Source of the DNA: Dromaius novaehollandiae
Lineage: Eukaryota; Chordata; Aves; Casuariiformes; Dromaiidae
DNA: 64,000 nt
Assembly (NCBI RefSeq): GCF_036370855.1
Contig: NC_088099.1
Coordinates: 88,351,820-88,415,819 of the forward strand
Reading direction: 5' to 3'
Part shown: piece by piece, positions 1 to 13,200 of the stretch
Layout of the letters: every line of letters starts with the position of its first letter
How positions within the stretch are numbered: the first letter of the stretch is position 1
Translations under genes and position numbers: made by a program
The notes under the pieces: generated by a model
Database searches by the model: none
What the model saw: only the letters and a program-made list of their open reading frames with translations
What the model was told of the DNA's origin: nothing

Positions 1-3000
1 GTAAGACCGATTTCTAGGATGGTTTTAATTTCATTTATTGACAACACATATTGTAAAATTTCTGAAACACTAAGGATTTTCACATTATAAGACTGAGGAA
101 TGTGTTCTTTTTTATATATTTCTGTTATTCTGTATTCTGTGGACTGCTTTGTGAGTATATTTTCTTTGGGAGAAAGACCATAAATCTATAGACTACGCAG
201 ATCAAGCATGTTTAGTTATCAAAAGGTGATATCCTTTAATCTTTCTTCCCACTGATTTAAGTTTTCTCTTCCACTATAGACTATTGCACTGTCTCTTCTG
301 AAATTGGCGTGGATTCTATAAAATGATTTAATAAAAAACTATGGAGTCCAATTTTGGCTTGTGGAGTGGTATCTTCCCTGGAATCAATTCACGACTCTTG
401 AAAGTTGGTTCCCCTAAAATTTTTACTTAGAAATGTTGGTGTTTGTTTTTTTGTGGTTTTGTTTATTCTCTTTAGTTTTTCGGTGTCTGACATCCTGAGT
501 AAACTTTGTCTACAGTAAGAAAAATTGTCTGCATCCCAAGAAAATGCATTTAAATTTTTGAATTCAATTCAACTTAAAGCATTCTGATACTGAATATCCT
601 GTTACAGGTCCTGCTACTAGTGTAATATTCTGCTGTATGTAGTATGACTTCTATGACAACCAATATTTTTAAATCTGTGTTAAGAATATATTCTTTAAGA
701 GGGTTGCATCCCAAAGTGGTCTGTTGTGGAGTCTCACTTCTGCTGAAGCCAGGAATGTCCAAGGAATGTCTGGAACTGTCTTATAATCAAAAAGAGTGGA
801 GATACAGGTTGTAGTGTGGTTATTTGTACTGAATTTCTTATGAAATTGTTGCAATCTCATCTTCAGGTGGGGGATTCAAGAGCCAATAATTTCCAGGACA
901 GAACACACCAGGGTAAATGACTGGGAATATCGTAAGTGTCTAATGTCAACTCTATGTCAGCTCCTGGCAGACTTCTTTATCGATTTTGCACATTGCATTG
1001 TTGCACAATGCTTCAGGAGGCCATCACTGACTGTTTCCTATCATTGCTTGATATCTATTTCTCACATCTATCACCAGTGACTGAAATGAGATAGAGAAAA
1101 TAAAAAATAGAAGAGACATATATATCAACTTCTAGCATGCTTTGGACTGTTGCCTAGATCACGTCCTCCACAGCTACAGAATTGGACCACTCATTGAGTC
1201 CCATATTGCAGGAGAAAAAACAGCTAATAGGATGCAGAAATGATGGTAGGAGGAAAAAAGTGTTTTGGAGTTGAGAGTTCGGAGCTGAGAGCAGGGGTGG
1301 CATAAACGAGGGAAAGACGGGGGTCAGATGCGAGGTGTAAGATTTTTAATAGTGTGAAAATAGGAATGAGGCAAGCATGGGGTAGAACACTGAAATTCTT
1401 TGGAAGAAGTTTCATTTACCCTATGGAGATAAGTGAAAATACTGAGAATTTGCTGTTCTCAGAGCAGAAACAGAAGAAAACTTTCTTGAGAGGAGTTGTT
1501 AGTCTTATTTATATATTCCTCCTCTATTCTTGCCTAAGAAATAAGCAACTGCGTGTATCTGCAGGCAGAGATACTGTGCTTTGGTAGAGCAAATACATTT
1601 GGGAGGGACAGAATAGCAAGACTCTGAATCAAGTTGCCATAGGTTCAGATGGTGTACATCTCAGTTCTGAACATTGAGCCAAACCTTAAAGGTTCAAAGA
1701 CTTTGATAGTGTTCTAATTATAGTAGCACTACTAATTAAAACATATCAAACTTGGTGCATGCAAGCTGCTGATTTCTGCTGCATTGAAAACCTAAACGGA
1801 AGACGTGGTTTCAAAAACTGTTGTAAATACTTTGTAACTTAAGTCTTTTCTCCTGGCACTGAGGCCTAGATATTGCTGGAGATACTTCTTCCTCTTCCAT
1901 CTACCTGATGCTTAGCTGCTGCACTATACTGTTGATGGAATGAATCTTTTAAATTAGACTTTCTAGGAAATGCTGATAATGTATTACTGTATGTTTTACC
2001 ACAATAGAGCTTCTATGTATATAAACAGATTAGAACTGAGTAAAGCATAGTATTTCTTTTGCTCTTGTTGTTTCTCAGAATCATTAAAGACAGAAAATGA
2101 ATTTCGGGGGGTGGGGGGAGGGAAGGAACCAAAGAAGTAGAACTTTAATAAACAGAAGTTAATTAAGCAATTATCCTTTTTGCTCTTCTCCTACCCAAAG
2201 GCTTGTATTTATGATTTGTTGGTTTTGTTGCATTTTTGAAACAAAACTATTTTGAATTTTTGTAGAATGAAAACATGCAAAATAAAATGTTATTGGGCTC
2301 CATCCAATTTCAGTTAATGAATGATTTCTTATGTTTAGTATATTAAGTTACACTGTTTTATATGACACTACATGTGTATTAATTACATCATCCCCCCTCC
2401 ACAATATAGTAACTGGAAAAACATAAAACATTCATCTTAAGCCTGTCTCTTTTTAGTTGAAAAAGTAAAGGCAGTAACTGGGGATCGTACTCCAGCATGT
2501 TCTGTACAACAGGAAAACAAGCTAGGGAACCACAGCAGTTGCACCTTTGCTATTTTTAGGCAAGTCAGTCATCCTGCCATTGAAATATTTCAGCGTTCTG
2601 TGTCCAAAGCTATTGGTGTTGAACATCCTTACAGTTGCTAATACCTTAAATGCATCCTTCATGTGATGCCCTGTATATATGCAAAGCTGAGGCATTCAGT
2701 GACTAAAGATTTTTTTTCAAAGGTAGTTACCTATGTCTGTATCCAGATGCACAGAGAGCCTTGGGTAGAAATATGAGAAGTCTTGTGGGAATGCGAAGGC
2801 ATGACTTAACTGGTAGGAAGGACTACGATCCTCTCGCTTTCTGGTCTTCACAGTAGACGGGCTGAAAAGGGACTTCCTCAGCAAATTGTCTTACCAAAAG
2901 CCGCAATGAGACTTACCTGATTTTTTTGTGTGGTGGTTCTCAGTAAGGCATTATGTTTCTCTGGAACAAAATTCTTTTCCATTTGTGCTGTATTAATTGT

Positions 3001-3050
3001 GATCTTTTAACCATTCAGTTCCAGGTCTTTTACTATGCCTACGCATTTTT
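1..3050. other. Non-coding AT-rich sequence, no gene seen
   Basis: No open frame here exceeds about 80 codons and none resembles a known protein. The window opens with GTAAG, which matches a vertebrate splice-donor core, but with no upstream sequence this cannot be interpreted. A short G-rich patch (two runs of six G and one of three) lies at 2,106-2,122. No recognisable transposable element was found. Confidence 0.6.
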
Positions 3051-3300
3051 ACAGAATTACGCAGAACCATGCAGAATTGCTGAGGGAAGGGCCTCTGGAG
3101 ATGGTCTAGTCCAAGCCCTATAGGGTCACCTATAGCAGGTTGCTCAGGGCTATGCCCAGTTGGGTTTTGAATAACTCCGAGGATGGAGAGTACACAGACT
3201 TATGTTTAACAGGAATTTCCTGTATTGCAGTTTGTGCCTAATAACTCTTTTCCATTCATTGCATACTGCTGAAGAGTCATCTTTACTCCCTCCCGTCAGG
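3051..3300 (-). mobile_element. CR1: CR1 LINE fragment, 3' part (left half of a split copy)
   Basis: Read on the plus strand, this is the reverse complement of a CR1 3' end. It starts with a short ATTCTGC-type tail (3,051-3,078), followed by the conserved blocks GGGCCTCTGGAGATGGTCTA, AGGGTCACC, AGCAGGTTGCTCAGGGC and GGGTTTTGAATA, then CTCCGAGGATGGAGA and a CAGTTTGTGCC block. CR1 elements are non-LTR retrotransposons of birds and reptiles that are usually 5'-truncated. Homology stops abruptly at CCCGTCAGG (about 3,300) and resumes at 4,031, so this copy was split by a later insertion. No reverse-transcriptase reading frame remains. The strand follows from the position of the 3' tail at the left end. 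Confidence 0.9.
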
Positions 3301-4030
3301 TGCCCTAATCATGTTGCCCCATAATCTGCAAGGCCTCAAGACTGAGGCTTGCCAGCCTTACTGTGCTCAAACTTGGCTTGACCCACCTGTCGCGTTGTTT
3401 CGCTTGGTTTAGCCATGACAGCAGTTTCTGTAATTCACCAAGTGTCTATGGCTAACTTGTTTAACTTCTGTTTATCTGTGTGTGGTGCAGCCACAGCTTT
3501 ATATGGGTAGCAGTAACAAGCAGGCAGTCTGTGTGGAAAGAGCTATTCACAATGCAGCGATGCAGTACAGGCCTGGCATGAAAGCAGAGGCCATGAGAAG
3601 TGGAGACACGGGGTGCTGCAGCATGGTGGTGGTGGGGAGGGCCCAGGCAAGGGATGACAAGAGATGGGGCACAGGCTTAGCACTGCAGACCCCATGGCTG
3701 TAAGCAGCTCTTCAGTGGTCAGCTAAAGAAATGCAGACCTGGAGCTGGGCAAAAACCTGGTTTTAGGGGTGTCAAAGGGAACAAAGGAGCAGTATCTAAC
3801 CTATGTAAAAGTCACTGTATGGAGCCACTTAGGATGTAACATGGAGCTGCAGACCAGTGAAGAAGGAGAAAGGTGTAAGCGCAATTTAGCAAGCACAAAA
3901 ATGACCCCAAGTGGATCCTAGAGTGAGGAAGAAAAAAAAATTAGCATTTTGTGTGTGCATGTGTATGCATGTGTATATGTATGAAAAAAAAGAGGACGCA
4001 CACCTTATACACGAGTCTTTGAGCATAACA
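3301..4030. mobile_element. About 730-bp insertion nested inside the CR1 copy, family unknown
   Basis: CR1 homology breaks at CCCGTCAGG on the left and resumes at TATTTATATACAC on the right. These two points are adjacent in CR1, so the 730 bp between them is an insertion or an equivalent rearrangement. The segment begins TGCCC and ends AACA, which is compatible with LTR-like TG...CA ends. The possible target duplication (CAGGT on the left, CAGT on the right) is imperfect, and no AATAAA is seen. It contains a 73-codon open frame (3,482-3,703, +) with no recognisable domain, a TATA-like TTTATAT near 3,498, and a GTGTGCATG-type simple repeat at 3,950-3,985. An old solo LTR or another retroposon is possible; the family was not recognised. 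Confidence 0.6.
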
Positions 4031-4160
4031 GTATTTATATACACTGACAGGATCCCCTGAACCTACTCTTCTGCATGCTAAACAGTCCCAGCTCTCTCAG
4101 CCTCCCCTCATATGACAGATGTGCCAATCCCTTAATCATCTTCGTGGCCCTGATGTTTTA
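4031..4160 (-). mobile_element. CR1: CR1 LINE fragment, upstream part (right half of the split copy)
   Basis: This continues the copy at 3,051-3,300. Conserved minus-orientation CR1 blocks are TATTTATATACACTGA, GGATCCCCTGAACCTACTCT, AACAGTCCCAGCTCTCTCAG and CCCTTAATCATCTTCGTGGC. Similarity fades after the TCTTCGTGGCCCT block. Order and orientation agree with the left half, which supports one original insertion interrupted later. Confidence 0.88.
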
Positions 4161-7084
4161 TTTCGTGACTGTATTAGTTTTATTAAATTTGAGAGGAGGG
4201 GCTGAAAATTATCAGGCAGTATGGGTTTTCATGTTTTGTATGTGTTGTTTTTACTAGGGTATCTTTTATAAAGGTTTGAACAAAGAACATTAATAAAAAT
4301 TCCATTTTGAAAATCAGCCAGCACACTTAAAAAATGTGCTGCTGTACAATTTTGTTTTGTATTGTACTGAAGGGTGAGTGGTGTAATATTAAGCAAGTCA
4401 CATAGAAGCCAAAAATATGACAACTTGACTCTATTATTCTTTAGAATTTCAGGCATCCCAATACCCATTTTATAAATGCCTTGATGTGTTTTGCTTTTAA
4501 TCATAATCCTCCTTCATCTGAATATAAAACCTTGCAGATGCTTTGCTCTTTCCACTTATCTGCCAAGGCAACCATAAATAAGTTTACAATGTGGCAAGTT
4601 CTTCAATTTCTCCTATTCTTTCTCCCTCCATCAAAGATGCAATCTTATTCAAGATTGCAAGAGCTGTCATTCATTGTCTGTCCTTTGGTAATACAATGAA
4701 CAAAAGGTGGTTTGTGCCACTTACTGCCTCTAGCAAGACCGTGTTTATGCACTCTGACAACTACAAAGACTTTTAATTTCTAATAGCAGTTTCCATCTGG
4801 TTCATTCTAATCACTAAGGACTCAATTTCATTTTGTCTTAAGTCAAAAGTTGCCTTCTGCATTCTTTTTATATCTCCTATATTTTAGATGTCAACTCTGA
4901 AATTTCGAAACTTAATTACATTCCACTGCCTCATTTCCTACTGGAAAATCCTATCTTCCTTTAAAACAACTGCTGTTTTTTAACAAGCTAAACACTAAAA
5001 TGTTGTGATAGAAAAAAATCCTGAGATGTAATATCATATTGAAACTACAAAATTTTGTCTATGCAGGGTAAAACTGTGGGATTCAAGTTCTCAGATGTAA
5101 CTATCTATCTTTCTAATGAGACAAACTGCAACTTGCCTATACTTTTGAAGAATTGGATTTATATCTAAATCTAAATCATTATCTAAATCTGAAGTAATCT
5201 AAAGTAAAGTAATTAATCTAAATCTAAAGCATAACATCTTTGGCCTGTTTCTAGTTTACATTGCCATATAGAGAGGAACAAACTGGTCTGTGTAATGTCA
5301 CCTTTGACTTCTGCGTAGTTATGTTAGTACACAGTTTACACATAAAAATCTACACATGTAACATTTACACTTGCAGAAAAATGTAGAAATGTACACAAAT
5401 ATCTGCACTGACTAACAGATAGAATTAAGTTTTATAAACTTGTGTGTAATGTTGCTTCTAACATGTATAGTTAACACGATTTATACATCTTTTTATAAGC
5501 ACTTTCTATGCATGCAGAATATTAAACAGAGTAATTGAAAATTTGTTTAGCCTACTGAGCCATAAAATACTGAGCAAAAATGTTAAGCATAGACTAAGCT
5601 AACACTTTTCTAATACCCTAAATGCACATTCACATTTAAATTTTTGATTAGAGATGTGTAATAGATGATGAAAATGCCTTGTGCAGCATTCCTTATCACC
5701 TGGTAATATGAAGATCCCAAGAGAAATGGATGTATTTTATTTTAGTTGAGTGGCAAAATGTCATATTAGCAGTGTGTTAAAGTGAACACTGGACTATATG
5801 AAGGAACTGGACAGACTCCAGAAAGCAAGAGCTAGAACTTAGTGTTTGAAATGATAAAGTTACTTTTGAAAAGAAATTACTTATTAGAGAACAGAGGCTG
5901 CTCAGTCATCTTTGCTGACATGAGGCTCTGGTGTGCGTTTTTTCTGTCTTTTCTGTGAAGCCCTTGACCTTTTTCAATTGGAATCTTCTACAGACAAATT
6001 AAGGTTATCGGGAAGAGGCTTTAAAAGAAATGGTTAGTAGATCACGGTTCCAACCTTTTGCTCTTTTTAGAGAACTGAAGAATTGGTATGTTATCTCCTA
6101 CTTCCATAGTTCATGTAAGTGATTCAGTAATGCCATATAATAGCACAGTAAGTTTATAGTAATTAAATGTGCTTTCTATTACTTTATTAGCATTTACATT
6201 TGAAGTCATACAATGTTGAATTACAAAGCACCTTTGAAAAAGAAATAACCCACTATTTTTTTTTTCATGGGGACAGATGAAGAGATTAGAAGGAAATAGA
6301 GAAGTCGTAAACATAGGTCTGAAAATTTATTGTAATCTGGATCTTTTAAAAGAATAATGTGTTACATTAATATGTGTCTTGTATTGTTTACCTTACCTTT
6401 GCTAATGCACTGAAAATTTAATTATTTCATTATCAAGGAATTTTATCCCTTAGATCTGATAGTTTGGGGTTTGGGGTTTTTTTTATACCTCTTCCATCAT
6501 CCCTTATTTTTCTGAAGTTCATACTGGGGGAGGAAAAAGGGAGGAAAGAAGAAAACTCCATTAACTTTAATGCCTCGATGGGCAGATGTAAAAATTCAGC
6601 TTTTTATGAGTTTATCCAGCTGAAGTTAATCTCTGATCCTTTAGAGGTTCAGCACGAGCTGAAGCCTCTAAAGAGGTTTAGAAAAAACCTGTCCCAACTT
6701 AATTACACATAAGTGATATAAAGGTATTTAAAGAGAAGTGAAGCCGGTTTATATGTTAGTATAATAGTACTAAGTCTGGTTTGAAGTGTTGCACCTTGGA
6801 AGCTAGGCTAGAAGGAGTTCAGGAAACAGACAGAAAATCTTTCCAAGACCTAGGAAATATTAATGATGAGGAAAAAGGGATTCTTTTCCTCAAGTTCCCA
6901 AGAGGAGGAAAACAGCCATCTAACATACAGACTTTTGTTATCAGGCAATAGATGTAGCCTGTCTTTCATGTCCACAGTGAAGACAAGAACTAATGGTTTT
7001 AAACTGTATCAAAAAGATTCTGCTTTGCCATTCAGAAAGCTTCCCACATAAGGATAGTGTAGCACTGCAGCAGATTGTAAAAGA
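4161..7084. other. Non-coding sequence with a short hexamer-like repeat
   Basis: No coding region is supported. The only structure noticed is a degenerate ATCTAA/TAAATC repeat at about 5,162-5,229. The rest is AT-rich and unique-looking. Confidence 0.6.
5162..5229. repeat. Degenerate TCTAAA hexamer repeat
   Basis: Repeated copies of ATCTAAATC and close variants such as AATCTAAAG occur over about 70 bp. This looks like a decayed microsatellite. Confidence 0.7.
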
Positions 7085-7240
7085 GCTTGTCATTTCACCA
7101 TTGTGAGGGTTTGTAAGAAATGGACTAAACGCTCGTCTTCCAGGAATGACAGGAATAATGGTAAAACATCCCCTTAGAAAAGGGATGGATTAATTGATTC
7201 TTAGGGCCTCTTCCAGCCCTACTTTTCTGCAACTATGTAA
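7085..7240 (+). mobile_element. CR1: Old CR1 LINE 3' end
   Basis: Several sense-strand landmarks of the CR1 3' end occur in the right order. A TTGTGAGGGTTTGTAAGAA stretch and AAACGCTCGTCTTCCAGGAA come first. A GGATGGATTAATTGATTCTT block follows, then GGGCCTCTTCCAGCCCTAC. The end is a degenerate TTTCTGCAACTATG tail in place of the usual ATTCTATG repeats. It is more diverged than the copy at 3 kb, so it is probably older. The 5' end is lost and nothing codes. Confidence 0.72.
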
Positions 7241-10200
7241 ATAAGCAATCATTACAGAGGGGAACTACAAAGTTATCCTACAGTTACATGATCTTTTTCA
7301 GCAAGGAAAATATTAATCTGTGTAATTGATAGGGCATGGGAAAACCTGATTTGAATTTTAATTAGTAGATTGCACTTTTCCTGGAGGACGAAACTTTTTT
7401 TAATGTACTTTTTGCTAAGGACCAAATCAGGGTATTTGGTGGAAAAAGGTAACTATTTTCATATCTGGAAATATGACTAAAATATTTCTTCTTTTCACCC
7501 TTTACTTTCTCACAAAATTTAAGCTTCAGTTGCACCAAGACTAATGATTTTGTTTGTAGAGTTAGGATGAAAACTTAATACAAAGTTTAGACTCTGAATG
7601 AAATGGACTTACTCATTTCTACTTATTAAAGTCTGAGGTATTCAAAAGGAAGTGGTGCCTGTCACCTGAGAGAGACTTAACTCAAACTGAACTTCTCTGT
7701 TAAGAGAAGATGAACAACATGGATTGAATAGGTGAATTTACAGAAGATGCTATGGAGATGTCATCAACTCAGCAGAAGCTTTAATCTGATTTTTAAGTTT
7801 CTAGTTCATCTGACACTTGTGTGTGTTATGTTCTCTTAAGTCAAAAAGAGCAAAACCTTAATTTCGGAGAACCGTTTTTTACTACAGCTGAACTTCGAGG
7901 AGTAGCAAAAGTGAAACTGCATTACTGCTCAGTTTTGCAGCCCACAAATACAGCTCATTCTTGGATAGCAAAGACTTTTTGGCCAATTGAATAAGATAAT
8001 GGAAAAAAAAATCAGAGAAATTGTTGGGACTTACATGTTAGAGGCATACTTTTATGTACTGTATGGACATTTAAAAAAATTACAGATTTTATTCTATAGG
8101 TCTACAAGGAGAAAATTTTTAGGTTGTATCCTCTGATATCTTTTATTTATGAAAAATTATAATGTAAACCAAATTCTAAGCTTTATTGAATAACACTTTT
8201 GTGTAAGATACAGAATCTTAAAAAGTGAATCTGTCTGGCCTAAAGGACAAACTGTGAGCTCTCACAGAAATTGACAATGGTGTCTTGATCCATTCAACAG
8301 CAGATCTTCACATTTATGTACACAATTATGTTCACTAGACTCATTCTCCACACTAATGCAACTTCCATACAGTGATCCCACTGAATGCATCTTACTAGGA
8401 GTGACTTTTGGCTTATCCTCAGATTCTTTCTGTTTTGAGTTGCGCTTGCTAGAACATCATGGGATGCAGTTCATAATGCTGCTGTTTCATTGCCGTGAGG
8501 TCAGCTACATGGAGTTGTCAGCTTTTATTGTGGAACCCTAACCTACCCTTTTGTAGATATTTATGTGGTCAAGGTTGGTTATAATGGGTACTGCATGCAT
8601 ATGAAAACTTTTCTTCCTCTGTAATTTTGCAGAAACCACTCATCGTCCTGCCACCTACTGAGTAAAATCCCAGAGGTTTGTTTTATGATTACTTCATGCT
8701 TCGATGTCTTCCATTCATCTAGTTTCTCTCTATTCTATTCAAATGTAATTTTTAACTGGAATTTAAAAATAAACACTGTTGGAATTTTGCCAGCACTCAC
8801 TTTTGTCAGTGCTCACTTCTGTAGTTGTACGGTTACAAAAGCAGCTGCAATATAGCATAGCAGAACGCTCCTCCTCTTTCTGGCTGCCATTTGAAATGTT
8901 TGTATAATGTGTTTTGATAATATATTACTAAGTGAAAAACACGGTAGATGAAAATATTGAATCTCCAGTTAGTTGTTGCTGTCAGTCTTCAGGAGTAAAT
9001 GGAAAACTAGTATCAATGAATTTATTTGTAGTGATCAAATGTTTGGCCAATTTCACCTTAATTTTCCAGAACAGTGCAGTTTATCTAGTCTGCCAAGAAA
9101 TTTTGTCTTTTTTTTTTGTTTTGGAATGATAGTTAGTGTTCTCCATTATATATGGTAACTCTATTAGAAATAAAATTTTTAGAATAAGCTTTTCAAATTA
9201 TGCTTGTTGCATGTGTTAAAAGTGTTGTGTTAAAAGTGCTATATTTGTACTGCTCTGTGTGTATGTATATTCATGGAATATACTATTGTATCATATTTAA
9301 AATGGTTTAAGCCTATTTATTAAACTTACTAAGTAAGACTACTTAACCACCTTCCTCCATCTCACAAATACATTCTGCTAGGCCTCAGTATGCCCTCTGC
9401 TCATCATTAGTGCTCCTTACTACATGCAGTAAACATAGATTACAAATGGCTGTACTGGATTTAAATATTGAGCAATTCGAAGTGATAGCGTTTACTAAAT
9501 GTGAATGTCCTGTAATGGAAATGACTTGGAAAAAGGTTTTGTAAATACTGATATTTCCCATATCATTCAGATTTACTTTTTTTTTTTTCATGTAGCTGAT
9601 GCCCATCAAAATAACTTCCAGCTACATACTCATTCTCTGCTGCTGCTGAAACCAGTAGCCTTACATAAAAAATATTTTTTTATTATTACCTTCAAGTTCT
9701 TCTGATCCTCTGGTAGTAATCTGAAACATGGTGAAAGTGAGAGCCTTTATTTATTTATTTATTTATAATCTGGATATATCTGCTGTAAAATAAGTAAGAA
9801 GTCAGAATGTGTCAGTTCTCCAGCCACGCTTGCCCTTACCCCTCTTCCCACTTATGTAAAACTGAGGAAAAGGGGGCAAAGTTGTAACTTTAGTACTAGT
9901 GAGGATAGCCCTTTGATACTTGGGTTATTGCTCAGTGGTATCTTGGCCTAGTATAATTTTCCTTTAGTATTTCCAGAACAGTGGAAAAATATTACTGAAC
10001 AATTGATAATTGGTCCCAACTGGTCTGATCCTTCATCAACTTGTATCGTCTGAGTCCTTTATTTGTGCAGAGTGAAAGCAAGCTCCAGGCGAGACAATAT
10101 CTGACTCTGCAGACTGGGCAGAATTCTACAATGACTGCCTGAGGTGCAGAGCAAGAGAACATAAAGTCATGTGGAAACAGATATAACCAGGCCAAAAAGT

Positions 10201-13200
10201 ATCTTCAACTAGAACAGCTGCAGGGCAATTATATGAGCTTTACTGGTTTTTGTTCTCTCTTCAGTTAAAAGGAACAGGGAAGGACACCATACTCGGTATA
10301 GGTCTAAAAAGCGTGGCTAGTGAAGTATCGATATGCCATGGCATTCTCGGAGAGGATTTTATTCCTTAATTCTGTGGCTTACCATTTAACAGTGGCTTGT
10401 ATTTTTAATTTTAGAGTGAGAAAGAGATGGTAACGGAGATTCATTCTGAGTAACTGCTATTGCAGAAGTGAGTTTTGTACATCTCTTCTGCTACTCAGAT
10501 CTTGGTAACCGTTAACAACTGAAGAAAATGTCCTATCATAGGCAGAAACAAAGCAGAAGAGAAGGTAATCGTACACTACTACAGAAAAGCATCAAAAAAG
10601 GATTTCAAGCTAAATATGATTGTACAAACGTGGGCAACAATATTCTAGGTTAGTTAACAGAAAGATAAGTGGGTCAGTATCTTTACTAGTTTCTATAGGT
10701 ATGCTGCATCAGGAAAAGGTAGCAAATTTTAGAATGGAAGTATGATAAAAGACAGATGTATCTTCACTAAAGAGCAGCATCAGATCTGAATGTGGAAACA
10801 AGGAGAAAGTTTCTGCACAGTTTGATTTGTTTTTCCTCCCCATTTAAAGCTATTGTACATGCATTCTCTAGGACACACCAAACCTTTCCATTGGCAATGT
10901 TGCTGGAGCTAGCTATTTTTATTGTAAGGTGCTAGGTAATAAAATGTGGAGTTGTAGTGTTGATTTTATAGTATGGATACCACTTGTATGTCAAAATGAA
11001 GTTTACATTTCTGAGTTTTGACCAGGAAAAAATTTCTAGGCACAGCCTTAGAGGCTTTAATAGGTGTATAAATATGTATGTATCTGCATGCAGTTAAATG
11101 CTGCCGTATATATCCATAATATATAACTCATTTTACATTTCACTCACCTAATTGTGTTTTACCCTCTTTCACTAAACAGTAACGATGATCGTGTAGTTGA
11201 CAGCAATGGTTGAGGAGCTAGCCTTTAAAAACATTGTCTTTGAGACTTCTGACTAGGATTTTTCCGTGACTGTAGCAGTCTGGAAACTTAAAACTTAAAT
11301 TTCTTTGAAAATGCCATTTTACATTGTTAATATAACATAGGTTTCAAAATTAAGAGGGCATGACATGGTGAAACTGTATGGTATTGGGGCCAACAATATG
11401 GATATGGAGAGACGATCAAAAGACACTATATTCCTTTAGTAGGTGGCAAGTATACCAGTGTTTGGCACAGAAATCATTGGTTCTTTTTCATTTGAATCTT
11501 TTATTGGAAACTTTTCATATCTGTCTGGTTATGCCTGACATAGATACAATCACAGCTAGAACAAATGTTGATCTGTTGCTTCTCTACTATTTGTGCCTGT
11601 GTGTTTCAGACTTTTAGTGGGATGAGCACTAAGGTCCTTTTCTTTGTCTTGAATAAAGTTGTTGAATGACATATGAACTTGTATGATATATGAATCTTGT
11701 GATTTTCCTATTTAACAGGTTTTCTTATTTTAGCAAATTTAAATCTGTTCTATAGATGTATCCAATAGCACATCCTGTTTATTTCCCTTTAGCGGTTTAA
11801 GTGTGTCTTATGTAATCTTAAGCTTTGAAATAGATAATGTTACTGTTGAGTGTTATAGATAATTTATGAGACTCTGAAACTACTAAGGAGTCTCTCAAAC
11901 TAAGGAGAACTGGCCAGTTTTTCTCTCTGGAAGTGATTAGTACTATTTATTTTTTAAAGCTTAATCAATAGGTTAAAAACAAACTCTTTTTAAATGACTA
12001 GGTCATTTCAAATTAGACTGTAATTACAAGTTATTATATTAGTTTACCACTATATTTGTCCGTATTTTATCTTTTCATATCCCTCCATGTAAAATCTTGA
12101 GCTTAATAATACTGGGTTTAGGATTTCCTACTGATCTTCCTCTCTCTTTTTCTTGTCCACTTGTGATAAAGAAGAATTGCCTTTAAAAAGTGGAATCTTC
12201 AGGACTGACTTGACATATTTGGTCAGTCAGTTATGAGCCTTTTGCACTTGACAGTTGTATGGATTGATATATACTCCTCCAAACTTGCAAATCCAACATA
12301 TCTGCTTTTTTGTAATATATCAGCTGGTAGGATTTTGTAGGACATAGTTTCTTATTTGATTTTTTTTCACTATTTTAATCATTATGCTGAAATACATTAC
12401 CAGGAAAACTGTGGTGGGTTTCTTGGGAATCTGCATGTAATTATTTGGTGTTAACCCAGCAGGGTCTAGAATATCTGAGAATTATCCTGCAGGAAATTAA
12501 TTGGCCTGAAAGGTTTTCCTGTTATGAAAGAGAAAGGATGGGCTGGAGGGAATAATATGAGGCTCTTCTTTGTAGACTTGTCAGGAGAGCAATGCTCTAG
12601 TCAAATGTCATTAAAAGCGTGTTTTGAATGAAAACAATATTCTTTGGTACAAATCCTAGAGAACTTCCTGGGAATTAGAACCCTGTTTTCGTAGCACTAC
12701 AGATACTTCTGACAGATTTGGAAAGGTAATGCGTCTGACTGTTAAAACGATCAGAGGCTGTAAAGGTCAGTCTTAAAAGCTTTTAAGAAACACATCTGTG
12801 TTATTCACTTGAAAGGGTCATGCAGTGTTATGGTGATGGCACAGCAGTGGATATGCCAGTTTTGCAAAGTGGAACATTTCTTCCTAAACAAACAATATTT
12901 GCTTTCTGTCTTTCAAGACCAGAACAGAAGATTAACTGAAAGGTGAGTTACAGGAGCTCAGTCATTTGCAGCCCGTACCACTTGAAGGATATCTATAGTC
13001 TATGTTGAAGTCTCACAGGAGAAATTATATGCATGTTCCTGAAATTTTAAGGCCAAAGTTGTGGGATTCTATTGAGTAATCTGATATAACCAGAGGCATG
13101 GCTTCAGGAACAGCTTTCTGATAAACTCAAAGGAGATTGGTTTTCTGAAGTTTAGCGCCCATTGTCTGGTTGCTATGAAAATGAAACAAGATCTGAGGGA

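Noticed and set aside
2106-2122. Possible G-quadruplex
   Set aside because: Only three separated runs of three or more G are present, so the strict four-run pattern is not met.
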